Made by a program: the position numbers and the translations under genes. A stretch of 64,000 nucleotides of DNA from Labia minor. Taxonomy: Eukaryota > Arthropoda > Insecta > Dermaptera > Spongiphoridae. How positions within the stretch are numbered: position 1 is the stretch's first letter; the number at the start of each line of letters is the position of its first letter. This document shows, piece after piece, positions 33,365 through 46,464 of the stretch. The notes under the pieces were generated by a model. The model worked only from the letters and a program-made list of their open reading frames with translations, was not told where the DNA came from and did not search any database. The stretch lies in contig OY720344.1 in assembly GCA_963082975.1 (NCBI GenBank), positions 35,208,033 through 35,272,032 of the forward strand. Direction: 5' to 3'.

Positions 33365-33923
33365 CACTGCTGGCCAAAAAAAGCGTAGCACTTATTTTTC
33401 TTTATAAATAATTAATAAAGTATAGTTACAATGGAATGAAATTGAATAAACTTTTAATATGATATTTTTTAATCTTTCTAACTAAGTCTGATAAAAATTT
33501 AAAACATTTTATTTAAAAATTACAATTAAAATAAAATACAAACGAATAATTTCATATTTATTGATTTTTGATGAAATCCGATATCTTTCTTATTCGAAGA
33601 ATCTGTTATACTAAGTGGCATAATTTTGATGTGTTTAGTAGAAAAGACACTCAAATAATGAATTTCAAGCATATTAACAAAAGAAAAACAGGAATTAAAA
33701 AAATATAATAAAGATATCAGATTTCATCAAAAATCAATAAATATGAAATTATTAATTGTAATTTCTAAATAAATTGTTTTAAATTTATATCAGATTTATT
33801 AAGAAAAGATAAAAAATATCATATTAGAAGTTTATTCAATTATTTCATTGCATTATATTTAATTCTAGTTTATTAATTATTTTTAAAGAAATCTAAGTGC
33901 TACGCTTTGTTTGGCAGGCAGCA
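33365..33923. mobile_element. Tc1/mariner-type MITE forming a long hairpin
   Basis: 559 bp flanked by TA. The left arm (33365 to about 33600) and right arm (about 33708 to 33923) are inverted copies over more than 200 bp with few differences. They start CACTGCTGGCCAAAAAAAGC and (complement) TGCTGCCTGCCAAACAAAGC, both followed by GTAGCACTTA. Shared inner landmarks are AATATGATATTTTTTA and TTTATTGATTTTTGATGAAATC. A 105-bp loop lies between. The termini resemble Tc1-like ends. No transposase is present. Confidence 0.85.
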
Positions 33924-36890
33924 TATATATATATATATTTATAATAATTATTTAACTTTGTACAAAAAAAATGTTTCCTTACTTCTTTCCTTTTTCTTAT
34001 TGATAGTTTTTATTTTAATTTATGAGTTTTGATTTATGTAGGTACTTACTACTTCTATGTTCACATTTATATTTAATTCATTATTAACTGAATATAGTGA
34101 TTATATATATATATATAGGTAAAATGATCAAGTTATCATTATAAATTCTTTTTTAATATAAATTCCAAGTAGAAATTAGTATTTTTGAAAGAGGTAAAAA
34201 GGAAAGTAATACCCTTGTAATTGTTATATTTTATTAAGAAACGATTTATTAAAATATGGTTTATGTTCACTAATAAGTTTTTTATGTCTTTCTATTATCA
34301 AATGATTTACAAACTGTAAGACAATTAAAAATAATATAAAGTATTTATTATCTTATTATAGTAAATATTGATTTGATTTTCTTGTCTATAAATTAAAACA
34401 CCGATTTATTCCATCTGATAAAGGAAATTAATTTCATTACCTTGGACTACGATAATTGGTATTTCATATTTTCACCATCATTCATATGTTAATTGCCTTT
34501 TATAACATCAATCACTGCATATATTTCACGATTCAAGCAGCCCCTCCAAATTTGCCTATATCCTTCTTTTACACAGTTTAATTTATTTTCTAATATAATT
34601 GAAAAAATAATCATCATCATCATTTAAATCCTAATTTAATGATAATAATTTAATGATGTCTAGTATCCCCTTACTAATAAAATATAAATAAAATTTACTA
34701 TTCTAAATGAATGTTATTAATGTTAGTTTTCTCCGTCTATGTTGATACTATAATATTTGATTTGGATAAGGAAAAAGGAATTCTAAATCTAAAATATTTG
34801 AACTATAATAAATCGCAATACGTGTACCACTGGAGCTGTCCGAGAAAATAAATGGCTTTTTTGTAAATGGTAAAAATTCTCGGGGAAATAGTATTGATTG
34901 GGGATTTCATTCAATGTTGACTAAATATTGACAAAATCAACCAACATGAGAACAAATCAACATTTCATAATAAACGATACAATCAGTATAAATGTGCTGC
35001 GAATTTTATGATATTAGTTAAATTATTTTTATTCTTTATCAGTCATATAGTAGAGATTTTGTAAAAATAAAAAAGTCCTATTCATTTTATAGAAATATAC
35101 ATATATATATTTATATAATTGGACCAGTTAGAAAGGTCTGTGATAAGTGATGCTTATTGCTTGAATGTTATTATCATGTCCATAACTTCATTTTATACTC
35201 GCTTCTGTTTAAATGAAAGGAAATGTCACTCTTAAATGATCATTAATGTCTTAGTCGTTTTTCATGACACACAACCAGGGTGTTAGACACTTTATTAAAT
35301 TAATAGGGATATAATCCAAATAACTCAAATCATCGAAGGATGGATGGATGAAGTAATTTAACTTAAAAGAAATTATGACGATTTTATAATGGCTCAATGT
35401 TTTCAACATAATATTATTTAAAATATAAAATAGCTTTAAATATTTTATAAGATATTTTAAAAATGAATTTTTTTTATACCTTTTTGAGATCTATACACAT
35501 TCTAATCGACCTTTGTATTTATTAGGATTAATTATTTAATATTAAAACTAATTGAAACTTAAGTTCGACGAATTAGGACAATAATCACTAAGCTACTACC
35601 ACCTGTGTATATTTTCGTTTTAATGATTAAATATTCAATTCAATGAATTTTACTTAAATACTTTATTTAAATATTAGATTATTAATTCGAGTATTGATTT
35701 ACTTAACTTTTGAAATTATTATTATATTAGTAACATTCTTAATATTATAATTATATTTAATTATTTAGTTTTTCTAAATCATTGCAATTATTTGTAAATA
35801 TATATATACATTTCTGTAAATCATATTTTTCACTCTTCTTTATAATTATTTTGAAAATATCATAGTAATTGCATAATTTCATTGCAATTTTACTCAAAAT
35901 TATTTATTTTTTATTAAAAAAATAAATAATATATTTGTTTATTTGTTCGTTTATTAAAATTCTAATAAGATATGATTCAAGAAATAAATAAACAAAGAAA
36001 ATAAGATAATTATAAGATTAAACAAAAGAAAAAAAAAATTGGAAGAGAAATCAATTTTCAAATTGCCTTTAGATAATTAATTGGGATTAAAGCTGAGAGA
36101 TCTATCCAAACCCATTTAAACATTATTTGAAATATAACAAAACTCATAAATTCCAATATGTATAAATTTCCACATATTAACATATTTAAATTAAACGTTG
36201 ACAAAAATGAAGTAATGGAATTTAAAAAAAAATATATAAACATACATAATTAATTAATATATATATATATATATATATAAATCCTAATATAATAACAAAA
36301 AATCTTTTAAAATAATTAAAATTAAAATCTCTGATATAAGAAATATTTAAATATATCTTAATTTATAATATTATATGTATATATATTTTATTTATATTCT
36401 CATTACTCTCCATCTTTGTTAAAGTCCTTTCTATTCAAATTATTTGTTTTATTTTAAAATAATATAATTTTTAAGATCAATGAGATAAAAATAAAAATAT
36501 ATACAATATAAAAGTAATATTTTATTTAATTAGTCGCATAATAAATATATAATTAATATAATTCTTTCTTTTTCAGGTAAGATACAATCCATCCAAATGT
36601 TTCATGGTTTAGCTTAATCGCAAGTAAGTATAAATTTGAAATATAAATGTTATTAAAAACTGATGAACATTTGTAAATTACCTAGTAAATTATACTTGTA
36701 TTCATTAGCAGGAGATAAATGGAATTCAACTTTTTAATTAGACCCATTGACGAATTTTTTCTATTTTAATAAATTAAATTCTAAATTTGACAATTTGTTT
36801 TTTTTTAATTATATTATTAATTCAGTATGGAGGATTAGTACTAATTGTACGAGAGTGTCATAGTATCTTCATCCATAATTTAACATAATT
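33924..36890. other. AT-rich intronic DNA, 3 kb
   Basis: No gene, repeat copy or RNA recognised. A splice-acceptor-like TTTTTCAG/GTAAG at about 36575 is not followed by an open conserved exon. A slightly complex patch lies at 35130-35300. Confidence 0.4.
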
Positions 36891-36904
36891 TAATTCTGGG
36901 TGGT

Positions 36905-36990
36905 TTTCACATAGATTAATGAGATTTGAATTTCGACGTTTCCGTGCCCATTTTAGTGTCATTTTCAAGATTCAAGGGATTTTTAGGATT
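36905..36990 (-). mobile_element. Penelope-like or related retroelement tail fragment
   Basis: On the - strand CTTGAAAATGACACTAAAAT, then GGGCACGGAAACGTCGAAAT and TCAAATCTCATTAATC. The sequence GAAAATGAC ... CGGAAACGTCGAAAT is the phrase I know from 3' untranslated regions of Penelope-like elements. Short and without coding sequence; family assignment is tentative. Confidence 0.45.
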
Positions 36991-37031
36991 CTGGATCTTA
37001 ATTAATTTTGGATGGGTAAAGTTTGACTTAC

Positions 37032-37099
37032 TGTGTGCTTGGAAGCTTTAATGTAACTCCGGCACAAGCTAGCATTGATACTGAGACAATCACTCGCAC
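37032..37099 (-). CDS. Candidate small exon of an unidentified gene, - strand
   Basis: On the - strand a pyrimidine-rich TTTATGTTTCAG is followed by a 68-base segment and then a consensus donor GTAAGT. Its composition is well above the local AT level. One phase gives exactly 22 codons, ASDCLSINASLCRSYIKASK plus HT, with two Cys; another gives VRVIVSVSMLACAGVTLKLP. Neither is recognised. It could be a nested-gene exon, a lncRNA exon, or part of the retroelement remnant directly downstream. No partner exon was found. Confidence 0.3.
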
Positions 37100-37109
37100 C
37101 TGAAACATA

Positions 37110-37488
37110 AACGGACATATATATAATTATCAAAAGATTGTAGAAAACATTTTTTCATAATATATATATTCAATTCAAATTTTGTAAACCCTTCCTGATA
37201 GTGTTTGTATTTTATTTAATGTCTAATGATTTATTCTAATTCTAATAATCTAAGCTGGCTTTTCATGTTGTTATGATCTTTCTTTATAGCTGAAGATGGA
37301 TCAACTAATACTCTAAAATCAAATTTATTCTGAAGGATCACCAAATATATACATTTTATAAAATATATTTTTATTTGAATTCTAATTCTATTTCTGTAAT
37401 TTAAAAAAGAATGTCGAGTTTCTATTAAATAATTTTTGAGCATTATTAAATCATTTTTTAACTAATCTGGTAAATGATATTTAGTACA

Positions 37489-37525
<37 letters not shown>

Positions 37526-40520
37526 TTGTATTTCCACTGGTCCAATGAGACAGTATTTTGAGAAAGTTATGTTTTTCGAAACTATTGATCAATTCTATGG
37601 TAAACACATAGTGTTCTGTTTAAGTTAACTTAACTTAATTAATTAATTAATTTTGTTTTCCCAAATAGAGCACGTTCTTAATATAAATATTTCAATTCAT
37701 ATAAAAGTGAAGAAATCTTAAAAATAAGAATAATTTAAAATAATATACGAGTATAAAATTTTAATGATCAAACAGTTGTTCTTTATTTTGACTAGATTCC
37801 ATAAATATTTTAAAAAGGGCAGTCTGTAGAACTTTTTATTAGCAGTATTTAAACAAGTGTAAACACATGTATGTAATATCTATGTGCTAGGATCCAATTT
37901 AGCTGCTAGTTCAGGTTAGATTCTCTTTAATAAAGATAAGCTAGCTAGGTTGTGTTGTGTTTATATCCATTTATTCATAACGAAACATTTCGCCATCCCA
38001 CCTTCCTGCCAGTCTCTCTTCACCACCTTACTGGATAACATAAACAATTTAATGTATGTATATACCCTGGTATTCACATGTTTTTCCATATGCATATATA
38101 ACGAGAGAGAGACTATTTTTATTGAATTTAAAAACTCATTAATTTAAATTTGTTTTTTTTATATCTTTCATCCGTCATTTTTGTAAAGCTTCAACTTAAA
38201 TAGTAAGGTGAACCTCAAACTAATTGAGTTAATTTCTAAAGTAAATATGACTCTAATATAGTCCAGTTCATGTTTTTATGATAACTCACCTGTCAAGATA
38301 AACTCTTTATATCGTCCAAGTATATTTCATAGAGAAAAACAACATTGATTAATCCAGTCTGTCGTAGATCCTTTCTCTCTGTCTCTTTTTATTTTGTAAC
38401 TTTCTCTAACACTTTGAATTCTTTAGGTTCAAGTGAATATTTATTTTGGACAAATATTACAAGAGGAATGATATAAAAAGAAACAACATAACAAAATAAA
38501 ACAAGAAAATAAAATAGAAGCCTCAATAAATACATATAAAACGCTGTTTCACTAAAAAAATAAATAATATTTTTTTTATTTTAATCTTTAGGCGTTTATC
38601 ATTAAGGAAATTATGATTCGATTTAATTATATATTAATTAGGCTAATTAATCATAATAGAGTGATTATTATTGTGGCTTAGATCCATGCATATGAAATTC
38701 ATTCTTTGCATAAATGCACGAATTTTGATCGAATAAAATATGATAATTTCTATGAACGGCGACGTAATCCATTCTGACAGTTAATTAGATGGTATTTTCT
38801 GCTATTTATTCACCTGTGTTTTCATTGGTTTTCAAATTCATTTAATAATGATGAACCCTTTGTCTATTTTTCAGCCTTCCTTTCAAATTAATTTACTAAG
38901 TTATTCAGCAACTTTCCATCTTAACAATATATTTTATCAAAAAACAAACTTCTACCATTTGTATATGAAACTTTTCACTGTAAATGAACCACACCCAGCA
39001 GTAGAAATCTCTCGCCCAATTTCTCTTTATTCAGATGCAATGTTATCTCCCCTAAAATGTTTCACCGACCTCATATTTCAAATAAATCATTCTTATCTAG
39101 ATTTATTACAAAAAATAAATTATAATACAATTTTTAATAGTAAATTTCAAATTTTAAATATTATTTTTGGTACTTTGAATTATTTATTATAATTACCTAT
39201 AGTACGTATATTTACCACCGGGTAAAATTAAAAATAAATTCAACTTTATAAATGAATCTTGAATTTTAATAATTAATTCATTTAAATGCAAAAATAACAA
39301 TGAGTATATATATATATATATATATAAATAAAATAAAATATTTCTAAATATAGTTTATATATTTTTGAAGGATGTGTTTTGAAGATATGGAAAATCAAAA
39401 TATAAAATATATGTAATCTTTTTATCTTTGTTTGCAACCACATTCCTCCTATAGTTTCTATTCTCGTACCTAGTTTTTATTTTCTACGTATATTTGGTAT
39501 ACTAACCGGTTGCTACTTAATTGGTTCCCCAAACACAATCGTCAATCTTTCCTCACCCATTTGAACCCTGTCGCCACCTTCTCAATTTATAACTCTGAAT
39601 ATGTATTATAGGACATTTGATTCTTTATATAAATGTTACAAGGAATTTTATTTTCAAATATTCTGAATCTATTTTCTTACAAAATCATAGACTAATCTTG
39701 TAAAAATAACAAAAATAATATTTTTAAAGATTTTAATTATAATTGGGTTCGGCAATGAGAGAGAGAGATATTAAATGTATTGAATCATTTTATAGCACAA
39801 TAACATGAAATTCACTAAATCCCATAAATATTTGAATTCTTTGTTTAATTGTATTTTCCATTTCTCTCTAATATAGCTAATCAAGTATGTTAATGGTAGA
39901 TTAAATAGAATAACGTGTCCTGAAACATTTCGTATTTCAAATTTTTTTGATAGTTGATTCTTCATTCTAACCCTACCTTAATTATCTCTAAACAAATTAG
40001 AATTTATTTTCAGAAACTCTTTTAAAATAAAAATTTGAAAAAGTTTTTCAAATGTATATCATATCAGTCGCAATATCATAAGAGATATCTAATTTTATGA
40101 AAAAATTATTATTTCATATTATTTTTTTTAATTATTTCTTTCAAAGTTTTTTTAAACAAATCATTAAGTATAATATAATTTATTTCTTTATTATTAATGT
40201 TGTTACATTGTGGAGCTGGTATTAGGGTCTAGAAAAAACTTTGATAATGAATGACAAAATAAAAGTTTTTGGAACTTACCAATAATCTAAAAGTAACAAT
40301 AAGTTGTAATTAAAATCAAATTGAGAGTCAAATATTTATGAAAATATCAATAATAAATGTCTAATGTCATTTATCATTAGACGTAATGCACCAATATCTA
40401 AATTGACAGCCCCTTGTAATTAGGCATCCAATTATACATTTTACTAGAATTTTTTTAAATTCAATTAAAATACAAATATTTTTATAGTTAATATAATATG
40501 ATATATATATTAAAAAAAAA
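37110..40520. other. AT-rich intronic DNA, 3.4 kb
   Basis: Contains (TA)n tracts at about 37490-37522 and 39306-39326 and a 114-codon + frame at 38848-39192 with no recognisable domain, which I do not call a gene. A more complex patch at 37960-38050 is unidentified. Confidence 0.4.
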
Positions 40521-40640
40521 CCTCCGACTTTTGTACGTCCTACGCAAGGACAACGCCTATCAAGTCGGTTATATCATCTAGGTGTGTTTGCGCATGGCTC
40601 CAACATTTGTTGGCAAATTTTAAATTTGCCACCCCCTTCC
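40521..40640. ncRNA. Structured GC-richer segment of unknown type
   Basis: A nested stem-loop is visible: CCGACTT (40524-40530) pairs with AAGTCGG (40562-40568) and encloses GTCCT/ACGCA/AGGAC (40537-40551). A second dyad, GGCAAATTT/T/AAATTTGCC, lies at about 40613-40631. It could be part of a repeat or a structured RNA; there is no family match. Confidence 0.3.
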
Positions 40641-40753
40641 ATTATAATTTTTAATTATATTGTATATATATATATTATTAATAGATATTTTGGTAAACAA
40701 AATATCAAAAAACCTGACTTAATTATTGTAATATTTTAAAAAAGAAAATAAGG

Positions 40754-40874
40754 GAGGCAAAAGGAATTTTCCGACCCCCACTCTTTGTTTTTGAAGTTTA
40801 CCTAAGACAACAATATCCAACTCTCATTCTCATTCTATCGCCATCCGCTAACCACTATGCAAGATTGAGCCTCC
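40754..40874 (-). repeat. tRNA-related SINE-like element
   Basis: On - it starts GGAGGCTCAATCTTGCATAG. GCATAGTGGTTAGCGG (40845-40860) is an excellent pol III A box. About 25 bases further, GAGAGTTGGATATTG sits where a degenerate B box would be. The tail TCGGAAAATTCCTTTTGCCT precedes CCC. GGAGGC and GCCTCC at the two ends are inverted. No tRNA fold is intact, so a tRNA-derived SINE or decayed tRNA is the best reading. Confidence 0.48.
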
Positions 40875-41639
40875 ATTATCTATTGGAGAAATTTGTAGTG
40901 TTTTTATATATATCAAATTTAAAATTAATTCATATATCTGCAAATCCTAATTTGGATTTGAATTACAAGCGGAGTCTTTTGGTAAATTCCACACGCCATT
41001 TCTAGCGTTTTGATTCGGTTTTCGCCAGTGGAAAGTTCCTTTTTCATGAATCATTACAGACAATTATTTCCCATACATTGTTATTTTTTGTTCTTTACTT
41101 TAATTAAATTATATATTTGTATCTTAAAATTAAAATTCGATTGCTTTTTCTATTTCTTTACCACCCTTTCAATCTAATTTCTTTCATTTGGATAATTTTT
41201 TATTATATTATTTATTTGCCAGGTACCTTCCAGTCTTTCTTTTAGAGAAGTCCGATCAGCCTTATCCACCTCCTTATTCCAATAATTTTGCATATTTTCT
41301 AAAAAATATTGCTGGCGACTACATGGTCATTCATTTATTCCTTATCTTTAACTCAATACTTATCCCTTACTAATTAAATTCATATTATTATCATTTCCAA
41401 AATTTTCCCATTCCATTTAATAATCCAGGCGAACTCTTTCTCGCCCCTTCAAGGTGTCCTATGATCAGTAGAACGAGTCCTATAAAACCTTTACCTTGAT
41501 ATTCTTGATCGGAGACGCTACTTTTTATCAAATAACTATTCCCCAATGTTGATCCCGGAGGCTGGGTTAACTCCGTCTAGTCAGCCGACACTCAACATGG
41601 AATAGAAGATTTTTTAAAAATGAAACTATAACCTCTTTT

Positions 41640-41740
41640 AGAATATATGTCGACGTTCCTGTCTCATTTCAGGACCCTTTTCAGGACAATGGAACAAAAC
41701 GTCGAAAGAAGTTAGACATTTTAATTTATAAACCTTACTG
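41640..41740 (+). repeat. Inverted GTCGACGTT / AACGTCGA motif, possible Penelope-like remnant
   Basis: TCGACGTTCCTGTC at about 41650 faces GACAATGGAACAAAACGTCG at about 41690, with TTTCAGGACCCTTTTCAGGA between. The arms are imperfect inverted copies of a GGAAC-x-AACGTCGAA phrase similar to the tail at 36905-36990. Confidence 0.35.
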
Positions 41741-41943
41741 GAGACTTCTTGCTGACTCCTTATCCATTATACATTAATCAGAAAATTAGCAAAAAAATGT
41801 ATTATATAATAATCCAAAGATTTTATTTAATTAATATTTCATTTCAAATTCATATGAAATTATTCTATTGAAAGATAAAATTTCAAAATATATTAATTAA
41901 AAAAAATTGAAATTTCTATCTTTAAAAAAAAATTTATTTATTT

Positions 41944-42241
41944 TTTTTTATTTATAATGAATCGTGTAGGTTTCTGAAAAGGCTTACTCGTATGCGGGGT
42001 TCTCCGGGGTGGATCCGATCCGAGTAGCATATTCGGGAAGCCGAGTATGAGGTTGTAGAGGGTAAATGATAAGAATGCGGCTGGAGTAGGGGCGTCGACG
42101 GGAAGAGGAAGGGATGAATGGCGCCGCGCCGGCTGCCGGTGCTGGAAATCAGTTGCGCCGAAGCCGATGTCAAGGCAGCACCGAACCACCCGGCACATTC
42201 ATGCATACCAAACAAACAGCGAATGTTCTAGTGTGCTAATC
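41944..42241 (-). mobile_element. GC-rich retroposed insert of unknown origin
   Basis: About 290 bp near 50% GC, rich in CpG, sit in DNA that is about 80% AT. On the - strand the insert starts about GATTAGCACACTAGAACATT and ends in an A-rich tail (AATAAAAAAAAATAAATAA). The sequence AATTTATTTATTT occurs directly on both sides (41931-41943 and 42242-42254), as expected of a target duplication, although its AT simplicity weakens this. Two overlapping - strand frames (86 and 87 codons) run almost through; neither is recognised. SINE, processed pseudogene of an unknown transcript, or transferred DNA are all possible. Confidence 0.55.
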
Positions 42242-42254
42242 AATTTATTTATTT

Positions 42255-42570
42255 ACTTCGAATATATATAAATATATAATTTTTTTTTTCTTATGCTTAG
42301 TGATTATTTTTTTTTTTAATTTGCCTAGTGATTATAGATTAGGTATCACGCGTCGGAAAATACTTCTAAAAAACTAGGTAAAGAATATAACAAGTTTATT
42401 ATTTTATTCTAAAAATCATAAATATATCTACTAAAATGATATTTATCACTAAAAATGATTGTATTTACATTTGTTTTTTTTTATAATTATTGAAATTTAA
42501 TATCACGAAAAATCATTACCATAAAAACAATCTAAAATGCATTATTGTTTATGCATATTATATTTATTTC

Positions 42571-42607
<37 letters not shown>

Positions 42608-45600
42608 TATAGTCATCACGGAAAAAATAATTTACAATGAATTATTTATAAATAAGTAGGATTAATACCTTTTATCTATATTTAATTATATTAAAATACA
42701 GCCAATTTTGTTAATAAAAAATAAAGAATATTATAATTATTATATTGATTATTAAAAATATTTAATATTAAAATAGAATCTACACTTAAAATCGGATAAT
42801 AATAATAATAATAATAATAATCATTATATATAGAAAATTAATTAAATAAATATTTAATTTAATATAAAAATACTATGAATGCATGTTAGTTTCAAATACA
42901 ATTATGAATTATTATTTGATCTTGAGAAAGATATCTAATTGCCGTTAGCGAGTCATTAACATTAAATTAATCCAGATAATGAATAGATGGGGTTTAACTA
43001 CTTACATTTTTATTACTTATTTATTATATGAATATGTATTTATTAAGTTATTAAAAATATTTCTTAACTAATTGAAAAATTTCGTCAATTATAATAAAAG
43101 TCTATTCACAAATATTTATATTTATGATCTTATAAATATTTATATATAATCTAATTTACATTATAATTTATTTTATCATATAATTAATTATAAATTTTAA
43201 TATATATTCTTAACCGTATTAAAATAAAGACGAATGAAAATGTAATAATAATTTGTTGCCTTATATTACATCATTACATTAATACCATTGAGTATTTATT
43301 ATAAAATTTAATCACCCTTTCTCTCTAATATTTGAAAAAAAAATATTTTCAAATATTTATTTACAAATGAATTATTAAATAATTAGTTTTAACCAATAGT
43401 TATTTTTAATATAGAAATTATAATTTTTAATCGATTTAGTTATTTAAATAAATTCATATTATTAAGGAATTGTTTTTATTTTTCATAAGTTTTAGTAATA
43501 TTTAATTTATTTGAAGGTAATTAATTTTAATTTATCATCATCTCACCGTCCATCTTTAGTGTGTAATATCAATGAAGAACTTCTAATGGTCGTTAAAAAC
43601 TACATTGAAAAAATATGAAAATAAGATTGTATTTTATGGTAAATTCTTAAAATTAAAATTAAAAAAATATTTTTTAGTGATAAATACATTTTGTAACCTT
43701 TTAATTTTTTTAATATTATAAAATCTAAGTATTTTATAATAAAAAAAAAATGTAAAATTCGTTACTATTTTATTATTAATTATATAAAACCAAATATATA
43801 TATCGAATTACACAGTGAATATTTTAAATATTTTAATAATTTAAATAAATTATCTCAATTGAGAAAAAAATATTAAATTTATTAAAAATAATTAATAATT
43901 CAATCACCCATTAAAATACTTTAATAATTTTCAATTTATATACATAAATATATATCCATATATTATATATATATAGGGATATATATTCATTATTTAAATT
44001 TTTTACACCATTTTATTTTATTTTATTTCATTTTTTTATTATTTTTTTTTTCATAAAAACAATTAAATTACCAATTGATAAAATAATGTTGAAATCTAAT
44101 AATGAATTATATATTCCCAATATATTTAATATTACTTTGAAGGTGATTAAGTTCACTGTAATATGATTACTCAAATATAGTGTATGCTAACCTAAAATAG
44201 AATATAAGGATATATGAATTTGATTAATAATACTAGATTAATTTACTAGATAATATATATTTTATTCATAGATAAAAATATTATTTTAACTTATTTTTAA
44301 TATTTTATCATATAAGAAAAGTTAATAATATTTTTAATTGTTGTGTGTTTGATAAAACGAATAAAATTCTACATAAATTGATCATGGAGTTTAGGAATTT
44401 ATATATTATTCAACATATATATACATATATAAAAATTTTATCCGAAAAGATAACAAGAGCGACAAACAGTTGATATGTTGAGGGTATACTTTAAAAATTA
44501 TTATAATGAAAAACATTTTAATTGTTTTTAATTTAAATGTATTCTTATTTATAGATAGAAGTTGTTGAAACTTTTCTTCTAGGAATGTGTTAATTTCATA
44601 TTCACAACCCTTGTTAACATAATTTTTATTATAAACAATTAAAGTCAGAATATAATATTTTTGAACTCTATATTGGCTAGACAAATTTTATATTTCTCTC
44701 TAGTAGAATGTTATTCTCCATAATTAATTAAACATGAATAAATTCAAATTAAGTTTTATTTTGTAGATAAGATAAAATAAATATTTTTAACATTTTTATG
44801 GCATTATTTATTTCTACAAGAACATAAGTAGAGAAACATTTAATAATTTCACTTTTTTTTCTCTTAAAAAAATCAATTATAATAGCTCTTTCAACATCAT
44901 TTTCATTACAAAAAGAAATTCTATTAATAAGAAGATGTAGAGGGGAAAAGCTTGGAAGGTAGTATGACCTGAACATTAAATTCAGAAAAAATTACTTTTT
45001 TATATTTTTAAATGTTCTTGATAAAGAAAATGAATTGTCTTTTAAATTTACTTGGGGTTTTGATCTCAAACCATATCAATTACATATTGGGTCCACTTTC
45101 CATAGAAGGAAGATTTTATAAATATTTTAAAGAAAAATCACAAAAGAAATTATTATGATATTTTCTTTAATGTTGCAAATTTAATTTAAATAATTTTATT
45201 TTCTATTATAAATAACAGAAATTCAATTATTTCAAAATAAATTACATGTTTAATATCAAAGAAATCTCTGCATTATATATAATATAAATTAAATTTAGTT
45301 TGGTATGGATGAAATTTTACTATCAAATATTTTTAATTCCTAGAATTTTATATATTTTTTATTTTATTTTTATAATTTCAAATAAATTAATTTAAAAAGC
45401 TACTCAGGAATATGAAATTTGAATTTAGTTTATTTTAAGTTATTATTTTTTTATTAGTTCTAGGAATCTAATCCAGTTTACACATTAATATTCTTCACAA
45501 ATATTATATTTTAAATTTATGTGATGTCTGAGAGAAACTTTCATTATCAATTTCAGTAGTTCAATATTATTTCGTAGAGCTACACTGTTGATTAGTTTAT

Positions 45601-46310
45601 AAATAATAATTTAATTTTATAAATTTAAGATAAATAAACATATAAAATTAATACTCGTAGTAAAGTAATTTAGTAATAAGAATTAGAACACATTTATGAC
45701 CCATATTGTATAATAATTAGAAAGTGTTTTATAACAAGTGATTTATATCAAACTGTGATATTATTTGTTGATGACAATGAATAATGAGTGCATTAGGATA
45801 TAATTAAATAAAGTACACGATGACCCACTATAGTATGTTTATTTTAATATTATATGCAAGAAAGGAAATAAAATATTATATTACCTATTTCTTAATAAAA
45901 AAAGTTTTAATAATATTATTTTTCTATATTTCCATCAATATATAATAAAAAAGGAGAATATATTTTATAACTAATAATAATAGCTATAATATACATTAAT
46001 ATGGAGAATATTTTTAAATTACGATATAATATAAATAAATAAATAAAATTATATAAAAAAAAAAATGTTAAATTGCTTTAAAAATATATGAATCATCCAA
46101 AATTTAAAATAAAAATAGTCATTATTCAGTTTCTTATTGCTTATAACGCTAATAAAAGAATTTTATAAATAATACCAGATTTATATTTTATTCTACTTTT
46201 AATAAAAAACACAAAACAAACGTTTCGAAAGAAAATATGTGGAATCATTTACAAATTTCCTTTATTATTAAACGTAACCAGCAAACATTTAATAATTAAA
46301 TATTTATATC
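42255..46310. other. Very AT-rich intronic DNA, 4 kb
   Basis: The poorest stretch in the window: long A/T runs, a (TA)n tract at about 42567-42604 and an (AAT)n tract at about 42799-42820. No coding, RNA or repeat feature is supported. Confidence 0.5.
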
Positions 46311-46464
46311 CAGTGGCGTTGGGCCGGAGGGACACGGAGGGGGGCGTGTGCCCCCCCCCCCCAAACATTGTGCAAAATATAAATCTAAAAGTGATTAGTT
46401 TTGTAACTGAGAACCCAAAAGTAAAAAAAAACAACTTTAAATTACGTTTAAGTATAGTCTAAAC

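Noticed and set aside
36570-36660. Splice-acceptor-like TTTTTCAG followed by GTAAGATACAATCC as a next receptor exon
   Set aside because: The following sequence does not continue the receptor domain in the required phase and soon meets stops.
38848-39192. 114-codon + frame
   Set aside because: The longest non-element frame besides the receptor, but its residues are those of AT-rich random sequence, and no domain or splice context was seen.
41944-42241. Possible nuclear copy of mitochondrial cytochrome b
   Set aside because: Only a handful of residues (LLG-x-DP, TP, KP) align and the GC content is unlike an AT-rich arthropod mitochondrion.
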